The notes under the pieces were generated by a model that made no database searches, was not told where the DNA came from, and saw only the letters and a list, made by a program, of their open reading frames with translations. The position numbers and the translations under genes are program-made. From Metopolophium dirhodum (lineage: Eukaryota > Arthropoda > Insecta > Hemiptera > Aphididae), in NCBI RefSeq assembly GCF_019925205.1, contig NC_083566.1, positions 16,120,001-16,184,000 on the forward strand: a stretch of 64,000 nt of DNA, read 5' to 3'. Positions 24,607 through 35,335 of this stretch are shown one piece after another. How positions within the stretch are numbered: position 1 is the first letter of the stretch; each line of letters starts with the position of its first letter.

Positions 24607-25135
24607 TATTAAAATTTTATCTTCAGACGCTCATAAAAAATTATTGTGGATTTACGCTCAACTTTTTTTTTAATTTCCACGGTTAACAACTTTTGAGGAA
24701 CGTTTTAATACATTTTGAAGGTTTTTGACTGAACATAAAATAACAATAATTTTAAAAAAACTAATATAACTCGAAATTTTCTTATGTCTGTAAATAGCTC
24801 AAAAAGAGTCGCCATATTTCAAAAGTTTTATTTTATTCATGTATCTAGGAAATTTTTTTAAGAGTTACACCAAAAACCAAAATTTCCGTGTTTCTATAAT
24901 TTTGTTTTTGTTTTTCCAAGTGCTTTTGAAAACCACTGGGAATTTAAAATGTTGACTTTCCCAATATCAACTAGATTCACTTTCCCATCGGAAAAGATAC
25001 GGAAGTTGAAAATGTAAGCATTATTTGGACTACTTATCGTGTAAACAGACACAAATAAAAAAATAATAAAACACACACATCATTGTAAGATCAATATATT
25101 CAACGCTCCGCTCAGAATCCAAAATTAAGTTTTAT
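24607..25135. repeat. Interspersed repeat family C, longest copy
   Basis: It runs from CTTCAGACGCTCATAAAA to CAACGCTCCGCTCAGAATCC and spans about 530 bases, which may approximate one full unit. It contains GCTCAAAAAGAGTCGCCATA and a TGACTTTCCCAATATCAACT segment echoed in reverse at about 7620 (AATCTAGTTGGTACTTT). No ORF beyond a 60-codon minus frame without motifs. The transposition class is not evident. Confidence 0.6.
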
Positions 25136-25206
25136 CAATCAATAACCTTTGAAATTACAATATGTCAATATATTATGAAATACATAACTATTACTGAATG
25201 AAATTT

Positions 25207-25282
25207 ATATTAAGTAATATTTATTATTTAAATAATTAAATCATTCATATTAAGTAATATTTATTATTTAAATAATTAAATC
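25207..25282 (+). repeat. Tandem duplication, 40-bp period, two copies
   Basis: The sequence starting ATATTAAGTAATATTTATTA occurs at 25207 and again at 25247, identical through the following TTTAAATAATTAAATC. This is a recent local slip or duplication. Confidence 0.9.
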
Positions 25283-25973
25283 CATCAACGTCGAACGCAG
25301 ATAACAATTTGCCCACACTGTCTAAGTCAAGTTTTAAATTTAATTCATATTACAACAGGTGTTTAAGAATATCTTATTTTACTTCGTTACGTTTATTCAT
25401 ATCATTATAATATTATAAAATATTTTAATTATTAGCAGCCATAATGACCGTTGACAGAGCTTGAATTACTAATTATGACGGTGTCAATCTTGTTTGATTT
25501 GAATATGAAATTAGTGTTTTTAATTTTTATACCTGTAGAAAATACATTTTAAAAATCAATTTGATATATTTTAAATACAATATAATAACTTTATAGAATT
25601 TACAACAAAACTGCTGTATCTTTAATATTTAAATTTCTAAACAAAATGTTTTCTAAAAAGATGAAATAAACTAAACGTAGTTACACTTATATTATTAGCT
25701 TTCAAATGTCTAATAATAATAATTCAAATATCAAACTTTTGTGTCATACCATTGACATAATAGTTTATGAAAGTTTTGTATTGTTGGCTAATCGTATCAG
25801 TATATCACATAATATTTCTGAAAGCAATGATAAATAATCGATTAAGGATTTTGAGAAATAGCTGGTTTTAAGTCTACCATATAATAATCAAACGTTTTAA
25901 CTATTATATAACTATAAGTATATAAATTGTCTGAACTAAACTTTAAATCTTTGAAGTAGATAGAATATAACTA
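25283..25973. other. AT-rich non-genic stretch
   Basis: No gene visible. It ends in the 8-bp duplication TATAACTA (25966-25973) flanking the next element. Confidence 0.5.
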
Positions 25974-26506
25974 CAAGGCTGGGCATTAACGAGTTAAAAA
26001 GTTAATTTAATTTTAAGTTTTTAACTTAACTATTACTTTTGACTTTTCACTAACTTAACTGTTAACTTACTAAATTTCTTTTCTAAATTAACGTGAAATT
26101 AACGAGTTAGTTTTTAATTTTAAGAAGTAAGTTAAGTTAATTTAATTTGTATTTAATTTTATTATATTTCACTATTTCAGTCTATTTTGTTTTCATGTCA
26201 AAAAATATTTACCGTGAATTGTTTTAAGTTGTTTATATCATTCGAATCTAACTTATATGGAAATACTGTATAAAGTATAAACACTATATATTATAGTCTA
26301 TATTTTAGTTTTGGGTTGGAAAAAATTAAGTACGTTAGCGTTGTATAAGCAAATTAACTTTTTTTTAACTTAATAAATGTATTAACTTTTAACTTAACTG
26401 AGTTAACCCATAGTTAAATTAACTTTTAACTTTTAACTTTTTGTTATTGGTGCATATTAACTTAATTTAACTGAGTTAAAAAAAATCATTAACTTGCCCA
26501 ACCTTG
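25974..26506 (+). mobile_element. hAT-like MITE 'GGCTGGGCA', copy 1
   Basis: The 533-bp element starts CAAGGCTGGGCATTAACGAG and ends AACTTGCCCAACCTTG, giving terminal inverted repeats CAAGGYTGGGCA. A perfect 8-bp target duplication TATAACTA flanks it (25966-25973 and 26507-26514), the hallmark length for hAT elements. The interior is built of TTAACTT/AAGTTAA words with an unusual symmetrical look and no ORF. A second copy lies inverted at 59081-59630. No autonomous hAT transposase is present in the window. Confidence 0.9.
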
Positions 26507-26635
26507 TATAACTATACATAATACATATATTATATTATGTTAATTTCAGGTCATCTAGCTACGAAATATTAAGATTGTGAATCAAATAATTAATCTATAA
26601 AATACAAAATATCAAACTAAATATACTGAGGAATT

Positions 26636-26740
26636 TCGCTCTGTTGTACCTATACTGTATAGTTGTAGATGTTGAGTGTACAACATTCAGTATGCCACAG
26701 TAAATATTGTAATGGGTGTGTTAAATTTGAATTGAATGAT
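26636..26740 (+). repeat. Interspersed repeat family D copy
   Basis: It reads CGCTCTGTTGTACCTATACTG ... GTAATGGGTGTGTTAAATTT ... GAATTGAATGATAA, matching the longer copies at 34175 and (reversed) 42680. It is non-coding. Confidence 0.6.
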
Positions 26741-27039
26741 AAATGTATGCGAACATACGATGAAAAAGTACCCTGGTCAGACAGACTAAATTTATAACTA
26801 GGCATTTTTTACTATATTGTATTATTATACTACTATAAAGTATAACTAGTAATTTATTTTACTAATGAAATAACTAATTAGTTAGGTTGGACTAACTTTT
26901 AAAATAACAAATTTCATATATTTTATTACAATTATTATAATTTCATTTCATATGTGAATATACGATTACTTGTTGTTATTAAGTTATTAGTCTAGTTATT
27001 AGTTAAGTTATTTAGTCAATACTGTAGAACGGTATCGGT
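26741..27039. other. AT-rich spacer
   Basis: Nothing identifiable. Confidence 0.5.
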
Positions 27040-27530
27040 AGGGTTTGTGGACTAAATGTTTTGAAAAAGTTTCATTTCTCACCAAATAATATTTTTTGGT
27101 CACAACAAAATAACTAAAATTGTTATTTATCGTTCAAATATCAAATTTCATAAAAAAATGAATTTCAAATTTCTATAAAAAAAATCGTGCCTTGCAATAC
27201 CAACATTTAAAAAAAATTATATCATGCATAGAAAATGAAATAGGTATAGGTGCCTAAATAATTGGTGAAAAATGCTACAAATCTTGAGTGCCTGCAGTTA
27301 TTATACTGAATACTTAATAACAAAAAAAAAAAAAAAATCAATTTTGTTGAAAAATGGTTAAGCGGAAAAAATCTTGCTTTTCCATTATTTTTTTTGTTTT
27401 TCCTGATTATTTTGAAAAGTACTGAGAATCTAATTAGATTCGATTTGAAATGAAAAATAAAATCACACATTATTTTAAAAACAATGCATTCATTGCTCCA
27501 CTTAAAATCTTAAAACAACTAAATTTTGGA
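27040..27530. repeat. Interspersed repeat family C, diverged copy
   Basis: It ends with AATGCATTCATTGCTCCACTTAAAATCTTAAA, a diverged family C tail. Upstream lie GAAAAGTACTGAGAATCTAA and CTAATTAGATTCGATTTG, echoing 24922-24990. It is non-coding. The 82-codon minus frame is low-complexity. Confidence 0.45.
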
Positions 27531-29099
27531 AATCGTTCACATTTTATAATATACATAAATATATTTAGGAAAATATAAAGACCGAAAACCTTAAAATATT
27601 CAATGTATTTCGACTCGTTATATCAACCAAGATAAATTATGGTTAAAATGTCAATTCCCTATAGAGATTAAAAAATTGTAAAATACTGTTAAGTTGATAA
27701 AAGTTGTAATGACGTATCACCAAAGTTTTGGTCGATCTTGGTATCGAACCAGTCACTTGCGTTTTACCTTTAAGGGGCTATTCAATTGTTTTAGAATATT
27801 TTTTCGAAAACTATGAAAATTATACTCGAAAATAACCTAGTTTGTATATTTTAATCTTATGACTAGAAACTTTTGATATAAAATTATTCCCAATACGATC
27901 ATTTTAATGGACATATAAAAATTAAATAAAAATACATAACTATATAAAACATGCAATATATTTCTTAGTAAGAATCTAAAATAAAATATTAATATATAAT
28001 ATACCTAAATACCTATGAATAATATGCTAGTAAAAGTACCAATATTTATATATAAATAAAGCAATGAAATTCACTTAAAATAGACAAATTTGATATATGT
28101 TCTATATATTTTATTATGAGTTTTTTTTTTATTGTTGATAACTATTTGAATGTTAAGTATGGTGATACGATGATTCCGTATTTTGAATGACTATCTATAC
28201 ATAATTTAAGTATTACAGTCGCTATAATATAATTACAGTTTTTTAAATGACAAGTAATCATGACAAATTATTATTCTTACACCGTGAAATGTTGTATATT
28301 TTTTTATGATGAGTATAATAATACTGATAAATAATAAAATAAGTTGGTAGTAGGTAGGTATAGGCATTAAGAAAAAAAATGAAAGTATTAACGATGGAAA
28401 AACTGATGTTAATAGGTACATTATTTATTATTTGATTATTTAATATGATAGTTATTTGATGTTTGTTCTTACAATTATTGATTCCTTCTTTTTTCACATT
28501 TTTCTTTAATTTAAAGCATTTAGGTATAAGTGCATAAACATTAAACATGTTATTACTTACAAAATATATTATGTGAGACGAACTGGTGAACCATCGTGGA
28601 TCTACTTTGTAATAACTTTTTTTCTTTATATAATAATTAATAGTTTGTAAAGTTCTGATATCTGATTTTAAAACTATATTTTAATTTTCTAAATTTCTTT
28701 AGAAAAATCCTGTCCAGATAACTAATATATAGATGGATATCTAAAAAAATTAAGAACCATTAGGATTAAGGAAAGAAAGGATAGAACATATTAATATGTG
28801 GCCTCATTTAATACAGTTATATTAATATTACACAAAATCAGATTTCAAGGAAAATCATTAGGCACCAGGTTAGAAAAGAAAGTGCTCAGTGGGATATTCA
28901 TGAAATGTACCAGTATAATATAAATGAACAGCTTACACCGCTTGCAGTAAAATTTGTATTTACACGTCTTACCTATAACTTACAAATTGTAAGCATTCCA
29001 TAGTCGAGTACAATATTATAATAATAAAACATCGTGTTTGTTCGAAGAAAATACATTTTACTTTTTACAATGTGTAACAAACATTTGTATTCATTTTAT
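27531..29099. other. AT-rich non-genic stretch
   Basis: No recognised gene. Overlapping minus frames at 28233-28548 are Ile/Tyr/Asn-rich AT noise. Confidence 0.5.
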
Positions 29100-30010
29100 A
29101 CCGTGTAGGCGTACGTACGAATATAATAATATGTAATATTCGACAACGGTAGGAAAATCATCCTACAGCGTCGACATATTATTGTGTTTAAAGAATAAGG
29201 AGAGAAATTCATATTTTTTCGTATTGTTATTTATTTACTAGTGAGAATCGTAGACGCAGCATACGTCGTCATAATAAAAATATTATTATTATAATACGAA
29301 TCATTACAAACGTCCTTTGGGTACCATCGCCGTCGTCACTCCTTTTCACCGAAACGATGCGATGTCCCACAAATTATGTGGGTACACGTGGCGAGAGCCG
29401 GGTAATATTATTATTATTATTACTACCTCTCGTGGTAGTAGTTCGTCTCGGTTTCCCGACGGAAAATATTATATCATTTTGTATCACGCTGTATAACATA
29501 CGTCCAGCGAGACATTTGAATTCCAGTCGTTCAACGGGATCTAAATCTATTTCCCCGGCGAATGACTAATGATGTTATTGTGTACCGAAATAGAGACAGA
29601 TGCACCGCGGCCGCCTGGAATTCGTGGGGGGGGGGGGGAGGAATGAAGGAACGCGTGCGCATTTTATTGGCTTCGGCGTGCACTTTTTTATTTTTATATT
29701 ATTATTATTATTATTTATATTAGTTGTTTTATTTTTTTCCACCTCTGACATTTCGCCCGACTATGTTTGTTTTGCGAGTCACCTCTGCCGTTGGATTTAT
29801 TATTTTATTTTTAAAAACGTACTCACATAACGTGAACGCAGGTACGTATTGACAATACGTGGCATCGGGCGGCGTTTTATATATATATATATAATATGTA
29901 TATACTATGTATATATAAATCACGGCCATAGACAAAAGTTATCTCCGCGAGTATATACGTGTCGGTCGTCGTGGGCCGCAATCAGTGTGTATAGGTACCG
30001 GCGGAGTTGA
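29100..30010. promoter_or_regulatory. CpG-rich island, candidate promoter or regulatory region
   Basis: CpG dinucleotides and GC-richer text cluster here: 29101-29180, 29310-29560 around CCATCGCCGTCGTCAC and GGCGAGAGCCGGGTAATA, and again at 29600-30010. The island holds ATT trinucleotide runs, a 13-base G tract (29626-29638) and a short TA microsatellite near 29880. Open frames of about 70 codons on both strands show no domains. I infer a promoter or 5' exon area from composition only. No start, strand or gene is resolved. Confidence 0.35.
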
Positions 30011-31606
30011 CTGCACCACCTACATACATAAATAATAATAATATTACGTATAACTCGGAATATACAACGCGATGTACGAGAGTGAAATCATATTCTTTCA
30101 AAGTCACCATCAATACAAGTTGGTTTTTTTTTTTATTAACGTTTTGTGGTTGATTGAAAATCCGAAATGATTCACTCCACTGGTAAGAAGTCTGGTCACA
30201 GGTTTTGGACAAATTTTTTTTTTACATAATTATTCAATTTATTAAATTTTTTGAGCATCTATATTGACTATTTTGTAGTCGAATCAACATGAATGAAATA
30301 CAAATTATAGGTACCAATATCTGTTTTATAAATAATTTTTTTTATCGATGATAAAATAATTAAGATATTGAAAATTGAAATCCGATTGATTGATTATTAG
30401 ATTAGCCATAATAAGAATATTTTTAATAGATAAACTTCTCATTATACACAAGTTCCATTTGTTTTCTAAATAAATTGTTAAACAAATATAATATAATGAC
30501 TAAATAAGACTGAAATTTCTATAAATATTCAAGTACTTAGTCATAGACCATAGTATTCATCAATGAGTGCCACAAGTCATTACACACCTTTTGTAATGCG
30601 TCCTTTCTTCCGTGGGTGTCAGGTGTCGAATAGTTTAAAATACCTTTAGGCTATAAAGAAACAATCACACAACTTACTTATTATAATACTATAGGAGGTG
30701 ATGATCATTGCTATACCTATATACAAACTATTTAGGAATACAATAAAGTATACAAGTTTCTATTAAATAAAACATGAATGTCGCATTGTCGCCTATTTAT
30801 TATTCCTATAAAATCACATTTTTTTATTTGTATTTTATGAATACCATTCTATTGAGGTTTAGTGGCACACGCACTACAGTCAATCAGAAAATATCATGGT
30901 GACTAGCTAACCTCTTCTTTATAGATCTTGCCACGTAAGTACTTGGAAAATTGTTTATCGTCGATGAAAACCCATGAGTGATGACGGTACACAATATAGC
31001 AATAATAGCCTATAAAATAGTATAAATACTAAATAGTTTAGTAATATTATTTTGATTTCGTCATTTAATTACTAACGAAAATTATAATACTCTATTTCAA
31101 TGAAATACGAAAATAATCTTGATACAGCCTACAAAAGGCTACATGGGCAACGTGCGTAACTTGCTACGAGCATAGATTAAAATATATACTAATAATAGTA
31201 TATTTTTAATCTATGCTTCGAGACACTCAACGTGTTTTAATAACGAACAGAGAGCAGCTCAATTTATCATTATTATTTTGTTCAACTTCAACATACATCG
31301 CTTCGATCAGGTATTGCATAGGTATACTATTGTCTATTTGAATTACCTACATAAAATAAATATTTTTGACCATGGATTACGGAATATGTGTACGATATTT
31401 TAATATCTTGACTTGATTATACGTCTGTATGTCGCCTGCGTGATACACGCATAATGTAACGCACATAATAATACACATTACAACTAGATACGTTAAGCGC
31501 ATCTATTTACTCTATAAATATCTGAAATTAATATATAAAAAAAATAATATTTTTTGTAACAAACCAAATTTCACATTTATCCATGGATTACAACGTTCTA
31601 TTTTCA
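30011..31606. other. AT-rich non-genic stretch
   Basis: No supported gene. It contains a clean inverted repeat at 31170-31216, listed separately. Confidence 0.5.
31170..31216. repeat. Inverted repeat, 20-base arms and 6-base loop
   Basis: The left arm starts GCATAGATTAAAATATATAC at 31170. The right arm AGTATATTTTTAATCTATGC ends at 31216, nearly perfectly complementary, with AATAAT between. It could be a small hairpin, a MITE remnant or a replication-slip palindrome. Confidence 0.85.
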
Positions 31607-31890
31607 CTAGGTGTATTCTTCACAGTCACCAATCACCATTCTATCACGAATCAAATCAACTGTTAGGAAACCGTTCCGGTCACTCTGGATACAGTTCTCA
31701 CCATTATTGACTACATCGATGGTGAGCGTCTCATGTGCAATGTGCGCGGTTTTCATTACGTTGTTGATGTACGTCGGTGTAGCCTTACCGTTAATGGATT
31801 GCACGGTATTCACCGAGGTTACAAGACGCACCCCGTTGTAGAATACAGATAATGTGTTCATGGCGTTTAACAGATACTCGGTATTAGATC
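31607..31890 (-). pseudogene. Coding-like block, unidentified protein fragment
   Basis: The minus frame runs ahead of the first ATG (31861) as RSNTEYLLNA and then MNTLSVFYNGVRLVTSVNTV to the C-terminal GDCEEYT, stopping at 31607. Residue balance and codon choice (AAC, ACC, GTG, ATC and GAG are common) look genuinely coding, unlike the AT-rich noise nearby. The residues before the ATG suggest that the frame enters from upstream, possibly through a splice or a break: an in-frame stop lies just before. I recognise no family. Options are an exon of a host gene, a fragment of a captured viral or transposon structural protein, or an old pseudogene. The plus strand is also open over 76 codons, so the strand choice rests on composition. 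Confidence 0.4.
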
Positions 31891-31919
31891 TGATCTAATT
31901 AGACGCAATGTGGAACAGG

Positions 31920-32240
31920 TTAGTAGAATCCACAGTCTACACGACTACGTCTACGCCTGACCAAATTATTTATACGGATAACGATGTCTCTGTTGTTATA
32001 AACCCATTTCATTAGTAATATAAGTATTTGTAATATAAGCATTTCTTTGACATATATATATGTAACCATGTATCCGCCGTGGGAACGAACACGGCCGGCA
32101 TATATGGCATTTCGCTGCATGGACACTTTTGAGCCACAGCGGGCCCGCCCGACCGTGCTCGTCCCCAAGGCGAGTGAGTCGTTGTCAGTCCAACAGAGCC
32201 TCCACAAATCCGTGTATTTTTGTATTAACATAGTGTTCAA
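31920..32240 (-). pseudogene. Coding-like block upstream of the 31607 fragment
   Basis: A 106-codon minus frame beginning MNTMLIQKYTDLWRLCWTDN, with a GC-richer core at 32080-32190 encoding LALGTSTVGRARCGSKVSMQ. It sits about 30 bases upstream of the 31607-31890 block on the same strand and could belong to the same broken gene, separated by a stop or frameshift. The last third is AT-rich and may not be coding. The plus strand is open too (82 codons). No domain is recognised, and it may be chance in a GC-richer patch. Confidence 0.3.
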
Positions 32241-32903
32241 ATATAGTATAGTGGTTAACTACCTCACTGCGTGTTTCATTTATTTAGTTGTGTAGACGTA
32301 CATAACAGTATAACACTGTTATTTTCGATAAAATTAATTATAGATACCGAATTTGATAAGTTAGTTGCGGTATCGGATTTGTAGTCACAAGCCTAACCTA
32401 AGTTTTAAGATGAAATACCTATCCGAAAAAGGTGTAGATTTGGTTTGCACACATACAGTATCACAGACATTACAAATACCTTATTACTATTTAATTCGAT
32501 ATAGTTGACTTCAGGGTCAATTACAATTAATGTATTTTTCTCATATAGGATGGGTAGAGAAATAGGGTGGTACATGGTATATTCTTTGCTATTTACTAGG
32601 GGAACGCCTATGGAGAATACTAAGTAATCATCCCGATGGAAAATTGTTGTTTCAGAAATTCGAATAGATATTCGGTATTTACTTTTAATGGAATAGCGTA
32701 GTTCCTACTGGAAGTTTTATTTTAATTTCTCTTTACTCCAGGAGAAATTGTCTCGAAGTAAAACACTGGTATGGATCTTGTCATCCAATGCGGAGTAAAC
32801 TATAGACATTAGGTTTTGTGTTTCATAGGCATATAATTAATGTAACTTCAAATAGGAATGAAAAAGTTGAAACTAAGGTACAACTGGTGTAACTTGTCAA
32901 TTT
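32241..32903. other. Non-genic stretch
   Basis: No gene visible between the coding-like blocks and the LINE ORF1 relic. Confidence 0.45.
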
Positions 32904-33676
32904 GTGAATCAAGATTCCAGAAAGCAACGGGGTGATAAGAAACATAACACCCACTTCGCCGCCAGCCATGAAACGACCGCCACTACTACCTCTTCACCAC
33001 ACCTAATCAACAACGCAATCGCCGCCACCGACGCCGTACCTGGTATTGCGACAACCGATTCCCTCTCAATCAGTTCCAATACTATCTACACTGCGTCTAT
33101 AAACAACCAAGACGTACAATATAATAATACTCACCCAAACCAAACCCAAACAATTCTTACGTTAACAACCACCTCTAACAGATATTTCGCTTCAATAACT
33201 GCAAATTTTAATACACCTAAAAGAGCCCAAGCAATGGTTTTCAACTTCATTGGTAGGGTTCCTCAAAAAGATTATGTTATAGTCATAGGACAAATTGTAT
33301 CTCCAAAAAAACATTATATTCGTATCTATAATATCTATAATAATCAGTTTTGCATATTCTTATCAAAAAAAGTACACTAGACGCATTGGCGAAAAAACCA
33401 AAGTAATTACAAGAAATGAACAAGAAATACAACTACGTCGATTAATCAATCCAGCAAAGTGAAAAATTATTTCTAATGTTTGGCCTCCATATCAAGTCAA
33501 GAAATACTTAATGTGCTTAAAGGCATTGATACTACTCCCACATCCCATATAAACTATTTAAAAGCAGAGTTAAAAATCGAAGGATATGATCATATTCTGA
33601 TCTTTAGAAGACATATGTATATAAATCATGAAGATACACCTAAGCTCCCGGGATCACTGATAATTAATTTAAATGT
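32904..33676 (+). pseudogene. LINE ORF1 (gag-like) relic
   Basis: The relic encodes a low-complexity Thr/Asn/Ser-rich N-terminal region from MNQDSRKQRGDKKHNTHF. It then enters the conserved part VFNFIGRVPQKDYVIVIGQI ... FCIFLSKK, typical of insect Jockey/I-type ORF1 proteins. After a frame change near 33366 it goes on as RRIGEKTKVITRNEQEIQLR, followed by a TGA near 33460 and ISNVWPP. A second frame change leads to SISSQEILNVLKGIDTTPTS and GYDHILIFRRHMYINHEDTP, ending at LPGSLIINLN. In intact relatives a CCHC zinc-knuckle RNA-binding region follows. It is missing here, so the copy is truncated at its 3' side and broken by at least two frameshifts and one stop. No ORF2 follows. Confidence 0.8.
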
Positions 33677-34174
33677 TTAGATCTATAAGTTGACAATTGA
33701 ACATTATAGCAATATTGCAGAAAACAGAATACAATTAATCATTACAAAGGTAATAATTTCTATACATCGTAAGAAACTCAAAACTACTAATATAATGAGT
33801 ATGATTGAGGAGAGAACACAGGGCCGTGTCATACCTATATTATAGCATTTTAGATACCAATATGAGGTAAGTATTGGATCAGAAGTAAATATAATAGAGT
33901 AAGCATAAATAGTAATTTTTGATGGAAAACTTAGTATTTTTAGTTGGAAATTTTTGATAACCACCACCTCATATGATCACATTTATTTTGTAAAGCAACT
34001 GCATAGAGTTTCATGACGTATAAACGTGTACAATAGAATTAAAACAATAGAATTCGTTAAAGTAGTAAAAATTTAAATAATTTGTACAACGTTCATTAAT
34101 GTGAAGTTACACTGGAAAGCCTGTAATTTATTTATGTAGGTACGTACAAAAAACATATTATTATAGAATAAAAA
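33677..34174. other. AT-rich spacer
   Basis: The 87-codon minus frame at 33704-33967 is hydrophobic (Ile/Leu/Val-rich) but has no motif, and I do not call it. Confidence 0.45.
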
Positions 34175-34310
34175 AAACCGAGGAAGTCGCTCTGCTGGAC
34201 TGCTGTACAGTAGGTTTCAAGTGCACCCAGTTATTGAGTATAAGTCACTGCAATGGATGTGTTAAATTTAAATTCAATGATAATTGATAAATTATTGCAT
34301 AATATGAAAA
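34175..34310 (+). repeat. Interspersed repeat family D, long copy
   Basis: It contains GAAGTCGCTCTGCTGGACTG, CTGTACAGTAGGTTTCAAGT and CACTGCAATGGATGTGTTAA then TTCAATGATAATTG. This is the same order as the reversed copy at 42680-42800. It is directly followed by family E. Confidence 0.7.
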
Positions 34311-34374
34311 ATGGTTCTCAGTGAATACGGTATATCAGATTTTATTTCTAAGGATATTTTATAATTTATTTATA

Positions 34375-34500
34375 TTAAGAGGACGAAACACTGGTATTTG
34401 TTGTCTCCGCCTTACAAGTGCGTAACATAGCAAATTTACGCTCAGCAGAACATGTGTGGTTTCGTAAGTTTAAAAATTAGAGTGAATTGACCTATTATGA
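34375..34500 (+). repeat. Interspersed repeat family E copy 1
   Basis: It shares TTGTTGTCTCCGCCTTACAA, GTGCGTAACATAGCAAATTT, ACGCTCAGCAGAACATGTGT and GTGAATTGACCT with 42965-43110. It is non-coding. In both places family E sits close to family D, so the two may be parts of one larger unit. Confidence 0.7.
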
Positions 34501-34504
34501 AACT

Positions 34505-34676
34505 TAATGGTAAGAAGATTATCTGTATTTGTACGTTTGTTTATTACGATAATTCAGTTTTTAAGTAAGTTATGAGAATTTTTAATTTATGGTATATTAT
34601 ATACTCATAACTTGCTAAAAAATTGAACTATCGTAAAAAACCAACATACAAACACAGATAATATTCTTACCATCAA
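34505..34676. repeat. Large imperfect palindrome
   Basis: The left arm, from TGGTAAGAAGATTATCTGTA through TTACGATAATTCAGTTTTT to AAGTAAGTTATGAG, is mirrored by ATACTCATAACTTGCT, TTGAACTATCGTAA and CACAGATAATATTCTTACCA on the right. The arms are about 75 bases with a short AT centre near 34590. It could be a fold-back element or part of family E. Confidence 0.8.
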
Positions 34677-34846
34677 GATTTTCTTATTAAAAGTACGGTA
34701 AGTAGGTATGTTGAAACAATTTTTCCCAAAACATAAGTTAGCAATACCACTATAATACTATTATAATACTCGTACATCATCCATTGTTATTAACTTCTAA
34801 CTCAATACCATGCACTAAAACGGTGTAAATAGGTTAGGTTTTGTAT
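34677..34846. other. AT-rich spacer
   Basis: Nothing identifiable. The last eight bases are the left target duplication of the next element. Confidence 0.5.
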
Positions 34847-35072
34847 AAGTGTCGCCAAACTAAAATTAAATTGGGGGGGGGGGGGACAATTATTTCTCAT
34901 TACCCTCCACGTTTTGCACCATACATGGCTACATATCTTTTATATTTATGCTGACCATATGTATTTATTGTATAGGGTCAAGGGGTACCACCAGTTGAGT
35001 ATCCACTGATCCCAACCAACCGAAAAAAGGGTGGGTGGTTGCCTCTCTTGGGTTATAGGTTTGGCGCTACTG
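34847..35072. mobile_element. hAT-like MITE with AGTGNCGCCAAAC ends
   Basis: Left AAGTGTCGCCAAAC and right GTTTGGCGCTACTG are near-perfect inverted repeats of the CAGTGGCGCC type common in hAT elements. The flanks TTTTGTAT (34839-34846) and TTTAGTAT (35073-35080) match at 7 of 8 positions, the hAT duplication length. It is 226 bp, has a 13-base G tract at 34873-34885 and no ORF. Confidence 0.8.
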
Positions 35073-35274
35073 TTTAGTATTAAATTGGTCTAAATATTAT
35101 GAAAGTTGCAAATTGTATATAGAAAATAATTATATACAATAGGTTATACGTAATTTATACTAAAAAGTTTCAAATCTCAAAAAATTAATGTTTTGAAAAT
35201 GACAATATAATAAAATTGTAATAGTTCGTTAAAAATTTAATTTCACCAAACTTAAAACTTCTAATGTCAATATA

Positions 35275-35335
35275 AAAAAAGGTAAGCAAGTGGGTGTCGC
35301 TCTGCTGTACAGTAGGTTACAAGTGGGTAACAGGT
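35275..35335 (+). repeat. Interspersed repeat family D, core copy
   Basis: It has the best-preserved core: GTGTCGCTCTGCTGTACAGT followed by AGGTTACAAGTGGG. It is nearly the exact inverse of 42740-42790. The flanking minus frame (35229-35441) is not a gene. Confidence 0.8.

Noticed and set aside
33704..33967. 87-codon hydrophobic minus frame
   Set aside because: Ile/Leu/Val richness is expected from AT-rich codons on this strand. No topology or motif is convincing.
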